Shown: one piece after another, positions 22,640-33,559 of the stretch
How the letters are laid out: each line of letters begins with the position of its first letter
Position numbering within the stretch: the first letter of the stretch is position 1
From: Apium graveolens
Taxonomy: Eukaryota > Streptophyta > Magnoliopsida > Apiales > Apiaceae
Length of the DNA stretch: 64,000 bases
Assembly: GCF_009905375.1 (NCBI RefSeq)
Contig: NW_027417638.1
Coordinates: forward strand, 1-64,000
Direction of reading: 5' to 3'
Program-made: the position numbers and the translations under genes
The notes under the pieces: generated by a model
What the model saw: the letters and a program-made list of their open reading frames with translations, nothing else
The model's database searches: none
Told to the model about the DNA's origin: nothing

Positions 22640-22900
22640 ACCATCTCAACTTGCCACCGTCTACCATCTCAACTTGCCACCTCAATTCCAAAAGTAGTTA
22701 AAAAAAATTTGAGCAACAGGTCGATCCCGTGGCATCAAACACAAACAACTGTCCAATCCATCAAACACAAACAACTGTCCAATCCCCCTAAGAATATATA
22801 TGGTTATTTTTTTTTTTTTGAGAAGCCATGCAGCATGTAAAGACAGCAAGTCAGCAACAGGTCAATGCCCTGGCATCAAACACAAAAACTGTCTAATCCC
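22640..22900 (+). repeat. Short local direct repeats downstream of U4
   Basis: TACCATCTCAACTTGCCACC occurs twice (period about 23), and CATCAAACACAAACAACTGT occurs twice in tandem with a third degenerate copy near 22873. Confidence 0.8.
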
Positions 22901-23162
22901 ACTAACACTTATAAATTTGTAGCAATTAACAGGATTATGTGAACAAAAGCCCCATTTACCTCATTTTCTGGCCATTGAGTTTTGATGCCAAATAAAAATT
23001 TTGTATTTCTTTGTATAGAACAGGCTCGGGATTGCACACTTTCCTGCAAGTCAAAGGCAAGCAGCTATGAATCATGCATGTAGAGTGTTTGTTTTCCAAG
23101 AGCATCAACTTGTTGGAGATGGTAGTATGGCACACATTCTGGATACCATCAGAACCGACCAA

Positions 23163-23245
23163 TCTATATTCAGTGTCGGGGATTTTTCGAAGGAATCCCT
23201 TTAATACAGGGGTGAATCCTTATAACTCCAGTGTAAAATTTTTCA
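23163..23245 (+). pseudogene. Probable degenerate U4 3' domain
   Basis: GTGTCGGGGATTTTTCGAAG, then AATCCCTTTAATACAGGGG and CCTTATAACTCCAGTGTAA align in order with the Sm site, 3' hairpin and 3' box of the U4 gene at 22279 (GTGTCATTGAGAATTTTTGG, TTCCCTCTAAACTAGGG, CCTACAATTCTCAGTTTAA). The 5' half is not recognisable. Confidence 0.5.
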
Positions 23246-23870
23246 TTGTTCACTAAAATCTGGTGGAACAAACAAGGCCTCGAATTAGTGAATCGCATTG
23301 AGAAGAATAATTTGACCATAAAACCAAAAATGTAACTCATGAAAGCTTAGATGTCTCCGCCAGCACCTATAATTAATCAAGTTTTCTGCTCTAGACTAAA
23401 TATCTACATGATACATTAGTCCAGAATGTATCAAATCTGAATGGGACTTCATGAAAATTAAGATAAAAGCATAAACGCAGTATAAAGGGAACTTGTAAAA
23501 AAGAAGAGAATGCCTGATGTCTTAGTACAAGCAGAAGCGGATGGAAGACAAGTCTTCATGCTAGGGCTGTCTATTTAGATTATACATGATGTAACCTGCC
23601 ATGATTTAAAAGCAATTAAATAAAAAATTTAGAAGCGTGACATTAACAATGTTCATCTAGGTAATCAATAAAGTCAGAACACCAGATTGGGGAATAAACT
23701 TTTAGTTTGAGTGTGCAATTAATTGTTGGTGAATCTGTATTTTGGACTAAAAACAAATCAATTAGGGAGATCTCAAAGGCAAGCAGATTGTAACGTTTTA
23801 GTTCAATAGGCAGACTTTGTTTTGCATCAAAGTTATTTTCTCCCTAATTCAATAGGCAGACTCTGTTTTA

Positions 23871-24043
23871 GATCAAGTGTAGTATATGTTCTTAACAGTT
23901 TAATAGGTTTAATATCTGATATGTAGGCCATTGGTTCACATGATATTAAATTAATTTTATAAAGGGGGGAGACTCGTCACAATAGCTTGCTATTGGAGTC
24001 TTTATGAGGTGCCCAAGTGTTGCACTGGCTCACCCCACCAAAA
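23871..24043 (+). pseudogene. U2 snRNA pseudogene, 5'-truncated
   Basis: The match to U2 starts only at GATCAAGTGTAGTAT; the first stem-loop (ATACCTTTCTCGGCC) is gone. An inserted GTTTAATAG duplicates neighbouring sequence near 23900, and ACTGCTTAGGCC is missing near the 3' end (TTGCACTGGCTCACCCC). The branch-site-pairing GTAGTA remains, but without the 5' end and with an altered 3' hairpin it should not make a working U2. It sits between U4 (22279) and U6 (25547), keeping the array order. Confidence 0.9.
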
Positions 24044-24049
24044 CATAGT

Positions 24050-25480
24050 TTAAATATATTCATGACGCTTAGCTTTATATATTCATCTTTTTGAAAGTAC
24101 CTTTTAGCAAGAGTGTAACAATTATAACAGTTTGATCAAGGTTTTTCTCAACCAACTGACAGTGCAAGGTTGCATGATACCAAAAATTAATGATTATGAA
24201 TACCTTATTTTCCGCTTGGAGTGAATATCAGCAACTGTGCGGACTAACTTCAGGCAGAACAATAGAGTGACCATTTGATGCAGAAATTGGACTTCTGTCT
24301 GCTTGTCAACACTCCCGAGGAAAAAATGATGCTGTCACTCTTGATAATTATATCGCTCCTGAATCAATTGTAGTAGCCTAATAAATGCTTTCTTTTACGT
24401 CAAGAACCCGTCATGGATCCATATGAATGGTACGATGTAATGAAGGAAATGTATTAAATGACGAGCACAACATAAGAAATATTTCACCACAACAGCAAAC
24501 AAGAAAAAGAATATAAACAGGCAACCTGTTACTCGTTCACACAACCATCTTTTCACATTGGGAGAGGTTCCGTTATTCATTCGTGAAGTTGTGGTTCTGA
24601 AAATTCAGTTTTGACCCCGTGGTTGTTTGGATGGCAGATGACACAACTTGTTTCAAATCTCAACCTTTCAATGTTTTAATCAGCTTTTACTAAATGAAAC
24701 TAAACTAATAATGTATAAGGCAGGTTCTCAAGATTCTGATATTGGAGACGATATGTATTGTTGCATTAAAAAATGTTACGATTTATGTTGACGATGCAAA
24801 AAGTCTAAAGTTCTCTTCCTAGTAAATAAAATTTTGTGGCTGACCTATGACAATACCATGGTGTGCTCACCACATGTTTAACCATTACAACCCACTTAAA
24901 ATATATTTCCAAAATGCAGGTTACTCACAACTTGGATAAATTATATTTAAAAAAATATGTAAATTTGACGAAGACTAATAATTATGACCAAGTAAAATAT
25001 ACAGCCTTTGGTGCCCGGGGATAAACAGCACTATTCAACATAAACACAAGTCTTGCGGTTGAAAGTCACCACTTCAACAAGCACAAACTAAAAAGTAAAA
25101 TAATATACGAAATAGTGAAATACTATTTTGTGGGGATTAAGTACTTTGCATGCTATAAGCAAATGTTGGACATTCACTTCTAATTTGGGATGCGACCAGC
25201 TTTTCTTTATATACAATCATGTCCCAATTAGAATATCTTCTGTTAAATAAATAGGCCTGGTCAAATAAAAATATCCAGGGGTCCAATTCAGATAGATAGG
25301 CTACGATCTAACCATTGACTAGCTTAGAATTTATAGAACAATCCGCTAAATTTTAAGCCACAACAATCTCATAGGAAAGCAACACCCGCTCATCTTTGTT
25401 ATCCATAACACCTAATCATTAGATTAAAAGCATTGCATGTTGGCATACACTTGCTCTCTTAAAAGCCTTCATATAATAAT
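24050..25480 (+). other. Spacer between U2 pseudogene and U6; start of duplication unit B
   Basis: No gene recognised. From about 24190 it matches 59200-59640 and 60695-61000 (gcagaaattggacttctgtc, ttatatcgctcctgaatcaa). Confidence 0.6.
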
Positions 25481-25530
25481 CTCCCACATTGGCTGAGGAC
25501 AGAGATAACATCTTATTCATATTATAACAG
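25481..25530 (+). promoter_or_regulatory. U6 promoter copy 2: USE and weak TATA
   Basis: CTCCCACATTG at 25481-25491 is the USE. The TATA position reads TCATATTATAAC (25518-25529), weaker than the TATATAAT of copy 1. Confidence 0.7.
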
Positions 25531-25546
25531 TTTAAGTACATATTAT

Positions 25547-25566
25547 GTCCCTTCGGGGACATCCGA

Positions 25567-25598
<32 letters not shown>

Positions 25599-25648
25599 GG
25601 CCCCTGCGCAAGGATGACACGCACAAATCGAGAAATGGTCCAAATTTT
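25547..25648 (+). ncRNA. U6: U6 spliceosomal snRNA (copy 2)
   Basis: The body is identical to copy 1 at 478: GTCCCTTCGGGGACATCC, the ACAGAGA box, the GCCCCTGCGCAAGGA strand for U4 pairing, and ending GGTCCAAA. An 11-T run (25645-25655) is a strong Pol III terminator. The USE is kept but the TATA box is weaker. Perfect sequence conservation while the flanks have diverged suggests selection or gene conversion. It closes the U3-U5-U4-U2-U6 order of the first array. Confidence 0.95.
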
Positions 25649-27832
25649 TTTTTTTGCCAAAACCAAATACAGGAAATGGATGGACTATGTAAATATTTTT
25701 AAAAAATATTACATTTAAATAGAAAAAATAACAATAACACTACATACATGAAAATTTGTTAAATTGTAAAAAAATAGCTTAGATACAACTAACTGGGAAA
25801 AAAACATAATTCGAGATTTTCTTACTGATTGAATGGTGCCATTAGATGCACTAATTTTAATTTCTTCAATAAAAACTAATGAATACAATTAGAATACAAA
25901 TCAATTTAAATTTAATACCTTTTTCTAGTTACATAAGGAGTCTATTACAGTTTAGTTACATTAGGAGTCTAATACAGTTTTAGAGATTAAATGTGTAATT
26001 AAAGTAACAACTAATTTCAACTAGTCCTAAGCAATGGCTACTCTACTCATGAAGTGACGCTGCACCTGCATGCACTCACCCATCCTCCTATAAAGTAACT
26101 CTGCAGCACTCACCCATTCTTAACCGCGCAATATATTAGTTTATGACTAAATGGTGCGGGATTTTAATTCTCAAATCAAAGATGATAAATGGACCATATC
26201 TATAAGTGAAATCTAGAAACATGCAATAAGCCTTTTGTACCATGCCCTCTTGTAACCATGAAATCGCCTTCTTTTAAATGTACGACTGGCAATAAAGAGA
26301 TCAAAAAGCTTCTACTGGCACAAATAGAGGTTACCATCCTGGATTTTAAGCAGGCTCGGATACAATATGCTTGTGAATTTAGGTTTCGAGATAAATCAAA
26401 AGCTATAATGCCTATACAATTAAGCTGCTATTGGATTCAATGAGATAAATCTGTAGCAATCAACATGATCATGTAAACAAGAAAAGATAAATTTGTAGCA
26501 ATTAACAGGATATTGTAAACAAGAAAAAGCAACATAAATTAGTTGACTTGTACAAATATAAGAATTTGCATACTTCATAGACTTGTGAAATGGATACCTC
26601 TTTCGCATCGACATGGAACGACTTAATGGAAGAGGTGATTTTTCCTAAACGCCGGAACCAACACGATCCCTGTTTCCGTTTTAAACCTGCCTAAGACTCG
26701 ATGATGGAGAATAAACAGTATTCAAAGAAGTGTCATTGTACACCAATGCAACTTTTGCAATTTAGCTAACTTTGTGCCCTTACCAGATTCATTTCCACTT
26801 ATGTTTTTCACCGTGAATAGTGTTCTTTAAACTTTTCTACACGTAATAAATTGCTTCCTTGCTGCTGAATTGAATCAGATACACAATATTAGTAACATAT
26901 TATCATTGCATACTTCATCAAAATACCCTCTGATTTGAAGGGACGTACGAAACAAGCCCGAATGTCTGAACCAGCCAAATATTGATTCACATCTTTAAAA
27001 GTTAAATGGCTGATGCAGCATTTCCCTATGAGAAGCGATGCCTGCATATTAAGAATGAAATTTGAGCAAGAGGTCAATTAATGTACAAAATCATCTTTTA
27101 GATGTCATATGAATTAACTTCTCGTAGGTGAATTTTTGGAATGCACAATCCAATATATACATCATTCCTTTCTAAAATTCACTTGCCTCGAGCATAACTC
27201 TAGAATATATTGTTGACAATTGCCACTTGGTTAAAAATTTTGAGTATAGAGATGAGATAAATTCCTTGATATTAGTGGAAATCCCTGTGTCATTCACAAC
27301 ACCAAGTGAGATCAATTGAATATGTTAATACATTCATGCCAGCATATAACGGGACCAAACTGTTGGAAGATGCAAATGTTCATAGTGATTAGCCTTAGAA
27401 TTAAGTTCACCAGTTCTTCGACATGAATTGCTAAAGGTTCAGGTTCGTGTACTCCAAAACAATAAATAATTAAAAAATTAAAAAAAAAATCATGCACCAA
27501 AAAGCATCTATATTATAACCTAACCATCATTTAGAGTGAAACAGCATATAGAACTATAACATATGTTCCTACTGCCTCCAAATTTTTGCATAGAAAAGAA
27601 AAACATAATCTAAACAACTTAAATATGTTAATCCCACTCCATTCTTTACATACTTTTTCCCTATACACGGATACTTTTTAATTATTTACTAAATAATTAA
27701 AAAAATTTAAAAAAAAACTACATGTACCAAAAAGCATCAATATCTTGTAACCTAACCATCATTTAGATAGTGAAACAGCATATGTGATATAAACAACTTA
27801 AATATGTTAACATGTATAACAAAACTGATAGG

Positions 27833-27923
27833 GTGTTTGTGTTGGTGCAGTGGCTTTCCCGAGGGAGGTAAAGAGTTCGAATCTCGGGATGCGCGAGTGT
27901 TGTAACTATAAAAAAATAAAAGA
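27833..27923 (+). mobile_element. Short tRNA-derived SINE
   Basis: A-box TGGTGCAGTGG (27843-27853) and B-box-like GAGTTCGAATCTC (27873-27885), about 20 nt apart, followed by an A-rich tail. The flanks AAACTGATAGG (27822-27832) and AAGCTGATAGG (27924-27934) look like an 11-bp target duplication with one mismatch. Only about 91 bp, so either a small or a truncated SINE. Internal Pol III promoter boxes are known for this class. Confidence 0.7.
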
Positions 27924-27954
27924 AAGCTGATAGGAGAAACAATGTAACTAACCG

Positions 27955-28054
27955 GAAAGTGACGCCGGAAGTTTCGTCGATCGAAATAGACCGTCACTCG
28001 CTCCTCTTTCATCTTCTGCTTTGGTTGTTTTTGTTTGAGTTTTGAGAATCCCAA
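27955..28054 (-). other. Possible stray first exon of an unknown gene
   Basis: On the - strand an ATG at 28054 opens MGFSKLKQKQPKQKM.. for about 33 codons to a good splice donor (TTCCG|GTTAGT). The stretch is lysine/arginine rich and more GC-rich than its surroundings. No downstream exon was found. The matching place in unit A (near 3900) lacks this sequence. Function unknown. Confidence 0.3.
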
Positions 28055-28849
28055 AAAACCCTCAAGTAATAATAAAGCAAATACTTGTTTGCAGTAATAT
28101 TTTTGTACAAAACAAACACGGCCTTATATGTGAGAGTGGGGGACCGTGAAGTAGGTGTACGTGTCCACCATCAAACATGCTTTTAAGATGCTCTTGTTTC
28201 ATTTTCAATGCACATTTCCCATGAGCAGAAGAAGCAATAAAATACTAATAAATAAACCCTGCTTCAAAAACTAACACAACTCAAGTTTTAAAAAGAAAGA
28301 AAATTACCTGACAAAAAAAAAGAAAATTAAGTGTTCGAATTTAAAAAAAAAAAAGTGATGATGAATATATAAATTTAACAAATTTTTACTACTTCAAAAA
28401 TGAAATTGAAAATATTTTACCTCATAATCACTTATTTCTTCTTTTTAAAAACTCGGGAATAAAAGTGAAACTAATTTATGCACAACTAATTGATACTATT
28501 TTCTTAACAACCCTCTACCACGACTAATAATGTAAGATCAGACTTCAACTTCTTTTCTCTCAAAACTCTAATCAGAGTCGGTCGTCATTCATAATTATCA
28601 TCCATCTTTCACCATCCCCTCCTTCCATCAAATTCACATGCATCTCATCAATCTTCTCATCCCGTTTCCTCCATTTCTAAATCTTTAATTTCTATTATAA
28701 TAATTTTTAATAAAATCGAGATCTAAATCTTTTTGGGTGTGATCTTGTTACCGTACCCATCTTTTTGGGTTGTTGATTGTCCCCAATTTTTGGATTTTTG
28801 GGTGTATGTCTTGTTGCGTTTTTGATTCATTGTCATGTTGCATTAAGAA

Positions 28850-29117
28850 TGATTTCTACGGTGTATTGGGAGATCTGGGCAACCCACTTCAAAACTGAAA
28901 TTGTGGTACTTATCGCGAGAGCTCACATCGCACAACAAAGGATTGTTCAATATATGAGGCATCTGTACCCCCGACCTTAGTTGGTGTAACTGACAAATAT
29001 GGACAGTGGTCTATCACCGGTTTTTTATATGCGCGGGTCAATTGTGATTCTACTATTTTCAGTTATAGTGGTGTCGACTGGATTGCTCGAGAAACTTTTG
29101 TAATCATTTTTATTATC
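28850..29117 (+). pseudogene. LINE ORF2 RNase H remnant, 5' part
   Basis: TVYWEIWATHF resembles VLWGIWFFQN of the 6.3-kb LINE, and a later frame (VNCDSTIFSYSG) resembles the start of the RNase H domain. The remnant runs into the MULE at 29128 and continues at 32675. Several stops and shifts. Upstream, 28200-28850 shows no gene. Confidence 0.6.
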
Positions 29118-29778
29118 AAGAATATTTGGGTAAATGGGCAAATTCATCACTGTGCTTTTCGAAAACTTTCACTTGGGTCACCAACCCAAAAAAGCTTTCA
29201 GTCACATAACAGTTTCATACAATATTGTCAATCGTAACACTTGATTTCAAATTATTTTCACGTCCGTTAAATCGCCATTGACTTTAATGGTGTGTCGTTA
29301 ACTTTAACCACGTCGGTGCCACTTCGGTGTCACATCTGTGCCAGATGTAATAACCCGACCCGTTTCTAAATAACCACCCATATCAAATAAACCCGATTTA
29401 CTAAAGAAAATTAAGGGTTTATTATTACTTACATCTAAACCAACACATACGACTGGAGAAAGGGGGCGATCGATCAATCAAAACGGACGACAGATGTGAT
29501 CGAAGATTGAAGGCAACCTAGTAATCATGTAAGTTTCGATCTTATGCTCATATTTACCCTATTATATATATATGGTTTATATATGTAAGTTTCGACCTTA
29601 TTGTGATATATAGGTTAAACCCTAAACTGGTAGTTATTACAATTCTGAAACCCTAATTTGTACTCATTACTTAATTGGTAGTATAATTATGAACCCTAAA
29701 TCGATATACATGTGTTTTACAGGCCTCAAGATCTAGTAATATATTATGGTGGTCATTTTATGACTTTTATCTGCTGTA

Positions 29779-31449
29779 GGGAGGGATGGAAATAACTCCA
29801 TTTTTCATGTTGCAATGGTTGTGGTTGAGACTGAATCATATGATAGCTGGAAGTGGTTCTTAATGCTTGTTGCTGAAGATCTTAGATTAGGGACTGGTTA
29901 TGGATATACCTTCATTTCTGACCAACAAAAGGTACATCAGTCCCTTCATTATTTTATTATGTTGGATAATTTTTTGTTTGATAATTTTTTGTTGGTTATA
30001 GATCTTTATTTTGTTGGATAATTTTTTGACAGGGGCTAATAAAGGTTGTGAAAGAACTGCTACCACATATAGAGCACAGGAATTGCACAAGGCATATATA
30101 TTCCAACCTTGGAAAGAAATATGGAAGTGAGGCTGTGAGGAATATTTTTTATGATGCTAGTGATGCCACATATCCTGAAGCTTTTAAAGCTGCAATGAGG
30201 GATCTTGAGAAGGCATCAAAGAGGGATTGGGTGATAATGAATAGGTTTGAACCACATGTATGGTCTAAAGCTTTCTTTGGAACACATTGCAACACAGATA
30301 TCACCGAGAATAACATCTCGGAGTGTTTTAATTCATGGATTCTGAAATCCAGATTCATGCCATTAATTGAAATATTGACTGATATCCATGATAAGATTAT
30401 GGAAAGATTACATCAGAAAAGAGATGTTATGCAAAATGTAGATTGTATTATTCTTCCTTGAACTCAGAAAATTTTAAATGATGCGGTTGTAGCAAGTTCT
30501 GAGTATAGTGTGCTTTGGGATGGGAGACATAATTTTCAAGTGAAATGGAGGGGGGTAGGATTTTGTGTAAACTTAACAGAACATACATGCTCATGTAGGG
30601 TCTGGGAATTAACAGGGGCACCATATTGTCACGCTGTTGCTGCTATACAGAAAAGTAGGCCTAATCCAACTGATTTTGTGTCCCGTTATTTTAAGAAAGA
30701 AACTTATATGAAGGCTTACTCTCACTTTTTGGAAGTGATAAGGGGTGAGCCTTTTTGGGAAGAGGTTGATGGAGATACTATTATGCCACCTCCAAGAATG
30801 AAGACATTGAGAGGAAGGCCTAAAAGGCAGAGAAGGAGAGAAGGTTGGGAAGGATCAGTTAACAGGGGTGGGAATAGTAAGTTAAGCAAGCTAAGTAGAC
30901 AAGGCAGGGTGATGCACTGCAGTAATTGTAAGAAACCGGGACATAACATCACCAAATGCCCTGAAGAAACTCAGAGGACCCCTTCAACAAAGAAACAGAG
31001 AGGGAAAAAAAGAAGAAAACTCAAGAAGAAGAAGAAATTGCAAGTGAGATGGAGAGGCATGACATTGAAAAAGAAACAGGGGAAGATGAGCTTATGGAGG
31101 AGGCAATGAGAAATGAGGAAATGTTTTCAAGTCAAAAACCTAACACACCAAGGAGAAGCCAGAGGCTTGCACAGTCCACTCAAAGCACACTTGAAGATGT
31201 TACTCCAAGCACTCAAGTCAACTGGCTTATTTTTGTAAGATCTTAAAGATTTCTATCAAGTTTTGTAATTTCTTAGCCCATTACTAATGTTTACTATCTT
31301 ATTATTGCAGATGCATACACCTGGTTTGGTTTACAATGGTGGAACTAGTGGCACTCCAGATGCAGACATGCCAGGAACATCAAGAGTGAGAAAGGGGAAG
31401 AAAAGCAAGGGTCCAGTCAAATCATTCAAAGCCCCAAGGAAGAAGTAGT
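29779..31449 (+). pseudogene. MuDR-type MULE transposase, internally deleted and broken
   Basis: Recognisable from GRDGNNSIFHVAMVVVE after an acceptor at 29778. A likely intron (29930 GTACAT to 30031 CAG) joins SDQQK to GLIKVVKELLPH. Then come the transposase core end, an in-frame TGA in CIILP*TQK (30459-30461), and the SWIM zinc finger (CSCRVWELTGAPYCHAVAA, 30589-30645). A CCHC knuckle follows (CSNCKKPGHNITKCP, near 30919-30961). A frameshift in the A-rich stretch around 31010-31050 moves the acidic tail (MERHDIEKETGEDE) to another frame. A last exon may lie at 31311-31448. The N-terminal part with the first catalytic Asp is absent. Not active by itself. Confidence 0.9.
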
Positions 31450-31781
31450 ATTTGTTTTTATCAAAGTCATGTTTAAGTTTAAGTTTAAACTAAGTGACAG
31501 TCATGCTTAGTTTAAGTGCTTTTGTAAACTTCTATGAACTTAGCTTATGTCTTTTGTATGGTCAAGGAACCTATTTTATTACTTTTGTAAGCTCCAAGTG
31601 GGGAACCATGGCTGTCTTTTGGTGTTGAATTTATGATCTTGTAAGGAATCTTTCATGTTATGCAATGACAGAAATCACCCTTTCTTTCTTTTATCTTTCA
31701 CAAACTAAAACAATCAAAATAAACCAAAATATTGTATTCACTTGCACTTAATATCACCATTACAACCAACAAACTGCTACT

Positions 31782-32447
31782 TCAACAACCAACTACTCCA
31801 ACTACACTAATAAAACTACAACTACAATCATCATATATCACCAACCAAAACATAAATACAAATATTACTGCAACTGCCAACAACTTCTTCAAAATACAAT
31901 TTGCTCTCATCAATTTCTTTAACAACTCTTCCGCCTCCTCATTTTTGCGACGAAGTTTGCACACTTCTTCATGTAACACAAGCATTTTTCTTTCACAAAA
32001 ATTGACATCAACTCCAACATTGTTCAAAGCATCTTCCTTCTTCTGCATTTTCGACTTTAAAACATTGATCACCTCTCTAGCCCTTTCCGAGTATGGTGGA
32101 TCAGCCCAAACGAAAAAATTACATTTCTTACTAGGATTCTACCAATAAAACAAAAAAATCATCACATTCAACAATCTCAAAAGTTTTAAATTCTGAAAAA
32201 AACTCAATGTTACCTTGTATTGTGAACACCCAAAAAATCGCCTTCCCGGATCTAGTGTGCCCTCTTTCCACGCTTCTTGACATGGTGCTGGCAAATCGCA
32301 TTTACATCTCACATCAAGATATTCAAACTCGCAGTTGTTTTTTCTACTAGTATAGAATGTATTAGAACTATTACCATAAGGGTTCCTAATTGAAGAAGAT
32401 GAACTGTTCGAGCTAGACATGGAAGGGGGAAGAATGAAGGGTTGCAT
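31782..32447 (-). CDS. GRF-type zinc finger protein with coiled coil and TM segment, inside the MULE
   Basis: Two exons on the - strand: 32447-32214 and 32138-31782, with a 75-bp GT-AG intron that keeps the frame (SQYK|NPSKKC), giving about 196 residues. The GRF zinc finger spans residues ~48-90: CKC..C..PGRRFFGCSQY..CNFFVW, with Cys 48/50, 56, 74 and 84 in the family spacing. Residues ~105-160 look helical/coiled-coil (LRRKNEEAEELLKKL), and residues ~164-179 are hydrophobic (VIFVFMFWLV). Plant GRF proteins of this size with this domain order are common and mostly uncharacterised; GRF fingers are linked to nucleic-acid binding. The alternative start at Met10 is equally likely. It converges on the transposase. 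No disabling change is visible, unlike its partner. Confidence 0.82.
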
Positions 32448-32674
32448 CTTCTAAGAATGAAATGGGGGATGGGTGGGTTATTCAAGAAGCAGGATAACGG
32501 GTAGTTCATGCCATGTCACTCTTCCATATAAGCATTCTGTTACTTTTTTAACGGGAGTAACGGGAGAAACTCAATTGAAATGTATACGTAGTACAAGTGT
32601 TTTTGGGTTGATGACCCAAGTGAAAGTTTTCGAAAAGTACAGTGATGAATTTGCCCATTTATCCAAGAATATTT

Positions 32675-32825
32675 ATATTCTATCTGTTAAGCAATCTGAA
32701 AACAAAACGGCTATTTGTTTAGCTCGGTCTTTGTTTCACAATCAGGTTGTATTTGTCAGTTTGGGGGTTTGTCCCGACTGTGTTTTTATGTTTTATGTTT
32801 AATAAAATCTTATTGTTCGTCAAAA
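32675..32825 (+). pseudogene. LINE 3' end remnant, right of the MULE
   Basis: LSVKQSENKTAICLARSLFH..CPDCVFMF is the C-terminal RNase H tail typical of plant LINEs. It is followed by TTTAATAAAATCTTATTG and an A-run (32823-32830). It continues the 28850-29117 piece when the MULE and one target copy are removed. Confidence 0.75.
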
Positions 32826-32830
32826 AAAAA

Positions 32831-33545
32831 TTGATACTCCCTCCCTCATACGTATCATTTTGAAAGAAAAAAAAGTTATCCGATATTTTAAGAAAAAAAA
32901 TGTTTTTCGTGAAATAATTTTTCCTATAGCTTATGTTACTTTTACCAAAAACTTTAGTTCAATATAGTTTTGAGAATCAAAAATGAAAAATAATTAAAAA
33001 CATACTATTTAACAGAAGAAATAAACAAATGATTGACGTATGCAAATCTTCATACTTCATAGTGATTAGCAGAATTTAAAATTAAGTTCACGAGTTTCTC
33101 TTCTAACCATCACATTTTTAGAAAGAAAGTTATGAATAAAAAATTGTTAATCTTCGATCATCACAGTTTTAGGAATCAAATTATGGATAAAAAGTTGATA
33201 GAATTTTATTTACAAATTTCTTTTTTTCTCTGAAAAAACTCGATAGCATAGTTTGGAAAAAAAAATTTGAATTTTTTTTATTCTATTATCTTATCTTTTT
33301 TTATGAATCTAATTAGGGAGTACATAGTTCAAGACTTTCTCTTTAATAAAGACCTGCCAAGAACTTATAAAGGGGAAATAACTATATTCCTCATTTCTTT
33401 TAATTTAATATTAAAATAAGTCATTTTTAATTATAACGCATTATTGATAAAAAAAATAGCTATGAAAATAAATGACATCCAAACTTCTTATTATTTTTAC
33501 TTTAGATTTAGATAAATCATTATAACTCAACAATTAGGCACATAG
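32831..33545. other. AT-rich spacer
   Basis: No gene seen. Near 33050-33110 a short stretch (catagtgattagcagaat) repeats the duplicated sequence found near 3850 and 27380. Confidence 0.5.
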
Positions 33546-33559
33546 ATTTAGACGCCTTG

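Larger units (their letters stand above)
24190..27530 (+). repeat. Segmental duplication unit B (U6)
   Basis: Colinear with unit A (1-4020) and unit C (60828-64000): it shares U6, the conserved block at 26240-26440 and the segment near 27350-27420. Relative to A and C it has lost roughly 0.85 kb at about 26885, where the U5 pseudogene should be. It shares with C, but not A, the block around 26480-26690. Confidence 0.82.
29128..32664 (+). mobile_element. MULE (Mutator-like element) with two genes
   Basis: Terminal inverted repeats of about 65 bp: left GGGTAAATGGGCAAATTCAT.., right (reverse complement) GGATAAATGGGCAAATTCAT... Both continue through ACTTTTCGAAAACTTTCACTTGGGTCA-like sequence with few differences. 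The flanks AAGAATATTT (29118-29127 and 32665-32674) are a perfect 10-bp target duplication, right for Mutator. Inside: a broken MuDR transposase on + and a convergent GRF zinc-finger gene on -. The element splits a LINE remnant. TIR similarity suggests it is not very old. Confidence 0.93.

Noticed and set aside
31732..32148. + strand ORF of 138 codons over the end of the MULE
   Set aside because: It is the complement of the GRF gene's second exon and intron; low-complexity Asn/Thr composition.
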